A DNA stretch of 64,000 bases, from positions 186,001-250,000 of the IMG/VR virus record IMGVR_UViG_3300042402_002641, one strand, 5' to 3'. Under the pieces are notes generated by a model. That model had not been told where the DNA came from. It saw nothing but the letters and a program-made list of their open reading frames with translations, and did no database searches. Position numbers and translations under genes: made by a program. Numbering within the stretch: position 1 is the first letter of the stretch; every line of letters begins with the position of its first letter. The DNA comes from a virus. This document shows, one piece after another, positions 60,775 to 64,000 of the stretch.

Positions 60775-61768
60775 TTCGTTCTCCAATTAGATACCTCGCA
60801 TTCAATGGCTCCGAATAACTTGCAGCTTGATCAGATATCTTCTTGAGATCATACAGTCCGCAGAATTTCATTAATCTAAGACCAACCTGACTGATATTTT
60901 TATCTGCACTGGTAGCCTTGGCAATGGTCTCTGAAATTATGGCCTTGATGTCATCGGGCTGATGACTGAGGTCAATCAATCTACGATTGCGTTCATAATC
61001 TTCTAGGACTCTGTGTTCTTTGCCTTCGTGATCAGTCCATCTCTGTAGCATGAGATTGTTCCACGCATATCCTTTGCTGCCACGATCTTCGAACGCTTCA
61101 CTGAGACCCACTTTTTTGCTTGTGCCTTTAGTACGCACACCTGGATACGCTGAGAAGACATTATCACTGGTATCACCACGCATACATTTTTCGAATAAGA
61201 GCCATTCTGGATTCGGTGCTGGCTTGGGCTCTTGTGTTTTCTTGTCAATGATTCTTTTGCCTTTGTCATCGAAGATTCCTTCATGTGTGATTACATGTTC
61301 CATAACGCCGTTGTACTGTGTGACATTGGGTGCGATCAATTGTACAAAATCTGTGTCAGTACTGATAATCACATGTTTATCATTTGGATGACTCTGTATC
61401 CAGCCTGCGATTAAATCATCTGCTTCTAGCTGTGGGTTCTGCATAACCGTGCAGTTTGTTTTGTCTGTGATAAACTCTTTGAACGTGTCAAAGGCTTCCC
61501 AAAACACACGATCTTCTTCTGCTTCTTTTTCTGTGTGAGCTGCACGAGCATCTGAACGATTACGCTTGTAGGGTGCATAATAATCTTTGCGCCATGATCT
61601 ACCTTCTAAACAGAAAATGACATGACTGCCGTTGAACTGCTGCCATGCTTTGCGAATTGAATTAAGGGTGATATGAAAGGCCATGCCTAGTTTGATATCA
61701 GCATCACCGTTGATCACGTGACGAGCACGGAAAAATGTATTTGCTGTATCAACTAAAATATAGGTCAT
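60767..61768 (-). CDS. rnh: RNase H-type 5'-3' exonuclease / flap nuclease
   Basis: This 333-residue nuclease is of the T4 RNase H (FEN-1-like) family. Metal-binding acidic residues appear in order: VDT near Asp7; LEADDLIAG (Glu115, Asp117, Asp118); STDTDF (Asp138, Asp140); and RGDTSDN (Asp199, Asp202). In T4 it removes RNA primers from lagging-strand fragments and trims flaps. Length is close to T4 RNase H (305). It starts 4 bases inside the previous gene (ATGA) in a run of coupled minus-strand genes. Confidence 0.9.
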   Translation of the reverse strand: MTYILVDTANTFFRARHVINGDADIKLGMAFHITLNSIRKAWQQFNGSHVIFCLEGRSWRKDYYAPYKRNRSDARAAHTEKEAEEDRVFWEAFDTFKEFITDKTNCTVMQNPQLEADDLIAGWIQSHPNDKHVIISTDTDFVQLIAPNVTQYNGVMEHVITHEGIFDDKGKRIIDKKTQEPKPAPNPEWLLFEKCMRGDTSDNVFSAYPGVRTKGTSKKVGLSEAFEDRGSKGYAWNNLMLQRWTDHEGKEHRVLEDYERNRRLIDLSHQPDDIKAIISETIAKATSADKNISQVGLRLMKFCGLYDLKKISDQAASYSEPLNARYLIGERND

Positions 61769-62202
61769 TGATTTGTCTTCTTCACTGTTTTAATGTCTAT
61801 AACACCTGTGTTTACAGGGCCGCCAAAATCACCATCTACCACAACATTTGCACAAAGTTCACGGAACCAACGATCTACAATTTCTTCTTCTTTGTCACCA
61901 TCTTCACCGTATCCCTCTTGCTTTAATTGTAGCACAAATTGGTCATTCCAGTCAAGCTCAAAAAAGCCATTTCGTATGTTATCTTTATTGACATGGGTGT
62001 TTATCACACCAACCCATGCTTCTTTGCGTCTAGTAGCACGTTCTTTCGGCGAGAGTTTAGCAGTTTCTTCTGCTTGTTCGGCAGTTTTAGATGCAGCCTC
62101 AGCCGCAGCCAACCTGTTGTTGGCTTCTGCCAAATCCAGTTCAGCTTTTTGGATAGAAGCTTCTAGTTTATCCAGCCCAAATAGTTTTTTAATTATTTTC
62201 AT
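61765..62202 (-). CDS. Conserved phage protein with coiled-coil N-terminus
   Basis: This 145-residue protein starts at ATG 62202 (MKIIKKLFGLDKLEAS), where TAATG overlaps the queE-like stop. The ORF could start 4 codons earlier, inside the queE-like gene. Residues 15-60 are an Ala/Glu/Lys coiled coil. The rest has KEAWVGVINTHVNKDNIRNGFFELDWNDQFVLQL and IVDRWFRELCANVVV, a compact mixed fold familiar from marine T4-like phages. No known function. Confidence 0.7.
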   Translation of the reverse strand: MKIIKKLFGLDKLEASIQKAELDLAEANNRLAAAEAASKTAEQAEETAKLSPKERATRRKEAWVGVINTHVNKDNIRNGFFELDWNDQFVLQLKQEGYGEDGDKEEEIVDRWFRELCANVVVDGDFGGPVNTGVIDIKTVKKTNQ

Positions 62203-63056
62203 TAAGTACCCCATTCATTCTTAAACAGTGGCACCTGTAATCTGTCTGAATATCTCAGTCCATGTTTCATTGCCAGTTCTGCTACTCTGCGGTTATTCAG
62301 TGTGTATACACTTTCAACTCCGCCCACAGGCATGAGATAAACATTACCGGTGAAACCTTCTGCACGATAGATATCCACAGCTTCTAGAGCTTCTTCTGCA
62401 TCATCCTCAGTGGCCACTACTAGTTTGAGATATACATGACCAGCTTCTTGATATTCACAGACTATGTCTGGGCGTATGGCTTCACTGGGTTGTTCTCCTG
62501 AACAACTGAGTTTGGCACTGACTGAGAATGTGATTTCTCTACTGGCAAAAGGAGGGTTCTGTGACCATTCTTGCAGATATTTTTTAAACTCCGGAGTTAG
62601 ATTTTGAGTGCCGTTGGTCTCAAAAGTAATTTCTTTAAGACCTGTCATACTCGGATGATTCAACAGATCCGGATAAGCACGTTGCCAACCTAACAACGGT
62701 TCGCCACCAGTGATTACAAGATGTTCATCTTCCCATTTATTATATGGCAAGATCTCACATATTCTTTCTGCGATGGCGTCTGATGTAAGCATTGGTGAAA
62801 GGTCTTTAAAACGTGGATCCCAACTAGCATAACTGTCGCAGCCAGTAGAAACCAATGGTAATTCTTCGTAAGTTTTAAAAGAATGTATCTGAGCCGCAAT
62901 CGTTTCAACCTCATTGCTAGATTCACCTTTGGGCATACCAAACCCTGCACATTTGAAATTACAGCCAAATGTACGAAGGAATACACTGGGCACACCCATA
63001 TATCTGCCTTCACCTTGTATGCTGTAAAAAAGTTCTGCTATTTTTAATTTACTCAT
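62202..63056 (-). CDS. QueE-like radical SAM enzyme with split cluster motif
   Basis: This 284-residue protein follows the 7-carboxy-7-deazaguanine synthase plan: ELFYSIQGEGRYMGVPSVFLR at the start, TGGEP (116-120), ITFETNG, and a C-terminal VYLMPVGG block. QueE converts carboxytetrahydropterin to the 7-deazaguanine precursor used for queuosine and, in several phages, for modified DNA bases. The usual C-x3-C-x2-C is not present: Cys32 and Cys36 are followed by AGFGMPKG, and the next candidate ligand is Cys73 (STGCDSYASW) after an insertion. The fold assignment is firm; the reaction is less certain. A consensus sigma-70 promoter stands directly before it. No other queuosine-pathway gene is in the window. 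Confidence 0.75.
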   Translation of the reverse strand: MSKLKIAELFYSIQGEGRYMGVPSVFLRTFGCNFKCAGFGMPKGESSNEVETIAAQIHSFKTYEELPLVSTGCDSYASWDPRFKDLSPMLTSDAIAERICEILPYNKWEDEHLVITGGEPLLGWQRAYPDLLNHPSMTGLKEITFETNGTQNLTPEFKKYLQEWSQNPPFASREITFSVSAKLSCSGEQPSEAIRPDIVCEYQEAGHVYLKLVVATEDDAEEALEAVDIYRAEGFTGNVYLMPVGGVESVYTLNNRRVAELAMKHGLRYSDRLQVPLFKNEWGT

Positions 63057-63234
63057 CGTTTATTATACCACTTTTTATAAATGTTGTCAAGTCTTCCTTG
63101 ACCAATTGCCAAGATCCATCGTGTCGATCAATCCAATGTAGGCAATCACCTTCTCGCCATCCTGCAGCATCTAAAAGATCCTGCGGCAACGATATTATAC
63201 CGCCTTCTTCCACTGTTAGTGTCCATGTTTGCAT
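63049..63234 (-). CDS. AbrB/SpoVT-like small protein
   Basis: The product has 61 residues. TWTLTVEEGGIISLPQDLLDAAGWREGDCLHWI follows the swapped-hairpin AbrB/MazE pattern (strand, IxLP, helix, GW-x-GD, strand). Such proteins form small dimers that bind DNA; phages of this group often carry one of unknown role. The gene ends 8 bases inside the queE-like gene and carries that gene's promoter in its coding sequence. Antitoxin function is unlikely because no toxin gene lies beside it. Confidence 0.75.
   Translation of the reverse strand: MQTWTLTVEEGGIISLPQDLLDAAGWREGDCLHWIDRHDGSWQLVKEDLTTFIKSGIINDE
63062..63090 (-). promoter_or_regulatory. Consensus sigma-70 promoter, leaderless geometry
   Basis: On the minus strand a perfect TTGACA (63090-63085), 17 bases, and a perfect TATAAT (63067-63062) precede ATG 63056. 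Only 5 bases separate the -10 box from the ATG, so the transcript should begin at or within one base of the start codon. The promoter lies inside the end of the AbrB-like gene. Confidence 0.8.
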
Positions 63235-63235
63235 T

Positions 63236-63442
63236 TTATATATACCTATCTTTGGATTCTGTTTCTTGATTCAATCTACGCCATTCTTCTATTCTTAGTC
63301 TAGCACATTCTTGTTTGACTTCTATGGGATAGTCTGGATGCCAATGCGCATCTCTGCAGTCGTAGACTCTGCCTTCGGGTCGATATCGCACCAGCACTAC
63401 AATCAACACAATCATGATACAGATATAGACAAAATGTTTCAT
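63236..63442 (-). CDS. Small single-membrane-segment protein
   Basis: The product has 68 residues. A hydrophobic segment, FVYICIMIVLIVVLV (residues 4-18), crosses the membrane once. The soluble tail contains VYDCRDAHWHPDYPIEVKQECARLRIEEW, with two Cys and a His/Asp cluster that I recall from marine T4-like phages. Function unknown. It overlaps the preceding gene by 4 bases and ends one base before the AbrB-like gene. Confidence 0.75.
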   Translation of the reverse strand: MKHFVYICIMIVLIVVLVRYRPEGRVYDCRDAHWHPDYPIEVKQECARLRIEEWRRLNQETESKDRYI

Positions 63443-63633
63443 ATTTTATCGCTGATCATTATTTTACACATCAATGCATCTCGATCATCAGTGAAATCAA
63501 AATGCATGTGATCCGCAGTGATCTCAGTGACATACTTATCCCCTGGCAGACCGAAATGCTCTAAAATATTCGCACAGGTTTCATTCCACCATGTGTTGGA
63601 TTGATTTTTCCAAGGCACAGTGATCCTAGTCAT
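63439..63633 (-). CDS. Conserved small phage protein
   Basis: The product has 64 residues: MTRITVPWKNQSNTWWNETCANILEHFGLPG, then KYVTEITADHMHFDF and an acidic stretch. It looks like a small alpha/beta domain with a Trp pair. Relatives occur next to HIT-type genes in cyanophages, as here. Function unknown. It overlaps its neighbours by 4 bases on both sides. Confidence 0.75.
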   Translation of the reverse strand: MTRITVPWKNQSNTWWNETCANILEHFGLPGDKYVTEITADHMHFDFTDDRDALMCKIMISDKI

Positions 63634-64000
63634 TTGCGATAGTTGCCCTTTTCCGGTATCACATGTCGCACACCGCCTGTAGGATCTGGCATGTCGCCCT
63701 TGCGTCTAGGGATCAAATGCACATGTGGCCAGCTACAGGTCTGTCCAGCGGCTTCACCTACATTCATTCCAAGATTAAACCCATCCCATTCGTGATCGAG
63801 TAGTTTTCTTTCTCCGTGTCTGATAGCACTGGCCACAGCATCATTCATCACAGCAATGGTATTATATTTAGGCACGAATAATAAATGTCCTTCAGTCACG
63901 GGATACATATCACGAAATATTTTAACATGATAATCTTCGTCGACAAGTTCAGTCCAAGGAGCACCTTTTGAATCTTCGATACAGTCAGTTTCCCAAGGTA
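63630..64000 (-). CDS. HIT-family protein, 5' end beyond right edge
   Basis: The frame stays open from the window edge down to the stop at 63630, about 122 residues with no upstream stop. MYPVTEGHLLFVPK at 63908 is internal, since KIFRD and further HIT-like sequence precede it. The HIT motif is QTCSWPHVHLIPRR, so the usual His-x-His-x-His has Trp in place of its first His; the last two remain. HIT proteins hydrolyse or transfer nucleotidyl groups on small molecules. The changed residue may alter the substrate; marine phages often show this type of variant. The missing N-terminus lies in adjoining sequence. Confidence 0.75.
   Translation of the reverse strand, partial: PWETDCIEDSKGAPWTELVDEDYHVKIFRDMYPVTEGHLLFVPKYNTIAVMNDAVASAIRHGERKLLDHEWDGFNLGMNVGEAAGQTCSWPHVHLIPRRKGDMPDPTGGVRHVIPEKGNYRK

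Noticed and set aside
63049-63234. AbrB-like protein as an antitoxin of a toxin-antitoxin pair
   Set aside because: Neither neighbour resembles a toxin; one is a membrane-segment protein and the other the queE-like enzyme.

Overview
This window is a piece of a tailed-phage genome of the T4-like (myovirus) type. The evidence is a nearly complete T4-style baseplate set (counterparts of gp26, gp51, gp48/54, gp53, gp5, gp25, gp6 and a giant wedge protein), gp46/gp47 recombination nuclease, a gp55-type late sigma factor, an RNase H-type 5' nuclease, and TATAAATA-type late promoters in front of virion genes. Many small conserved proteins and the fibre architecture resemble marine cyanophages and pelagiphages, so an uncultured marine myovirus is the best guess. 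The window contains no photosynthesis gene, tRNA or integrase, so the host cannot be named.

Layout. 1-1803 (-): N-terminal part of a tape-measure-like protein that runs off the left edge. 1873-2948 (+): gp26 and gp51 hub genes behind a perfect late promoter. 2945-5695 (-): three Ala/Gly-rich proteins whose N-termini resemble T4 capsid-targeting sequences. 5729-6187: a terminator hairpin and about 440 bases of gene-free, hairpin-rich DNA. 6188-10521 (-): GIY-YIG-like nuclease, small basic protein, gp46, gp47, gp55-like sigma factor. 10604-33876 (+): gp48/54, gp53, hub protein, gp5 spike, gp25, gp6 and a 4592-residue baseplate protein. 33905-44900 (+): adaptor, four fibre proteins with one shared N-terminal module, a fibre chaperone-like protein, and two paralogous structural proteins. 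44958-57788 (+): an AT-rich, tightly overlapping accessory operon of glycosyltransferase-like proteins, four consecutive radical SAM proteins, an unknown protein and two SGNH-hydrolase-like proteins. 57878-64000 (-): a convergent block of small conserved phage proteins with RNase H, a QueE-like radical SAM enzyme, an AbrB-like protein and a HIT protein cut by the right edge.

How it fits together. The minus-strand replication and recombination genes appear to use host-type promoters; two of these (gp47, queE-like) have TTGAnn-17-TATAAT placed so that the transcript would start at the ATG. The virion genes carry TAAATA-core late promoters 19-33 bases before their starts, as expected for gp55-directed transcription. 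One late promoter (44923-44930) lies inside a perfect 10-bp inverted repeat that would hide the next gene's ribosome binding site on read-through RNA but not on RNA started at that promoter.

The most unusual content is the 45305-57788 operon. Its combination of sugar-transferase folds, four N-terminal-twitch radical SAM proteins and two SGNH hydrolases looks like a pathway that builds or edits a surface or virion decoration. No substrate can be read from the sequence. Second are the FG-GAP beta-propeller and carbohydrate-binding-like modules inside the giant baseplate protein. All assignments come from reading the sequence; no database search was run.
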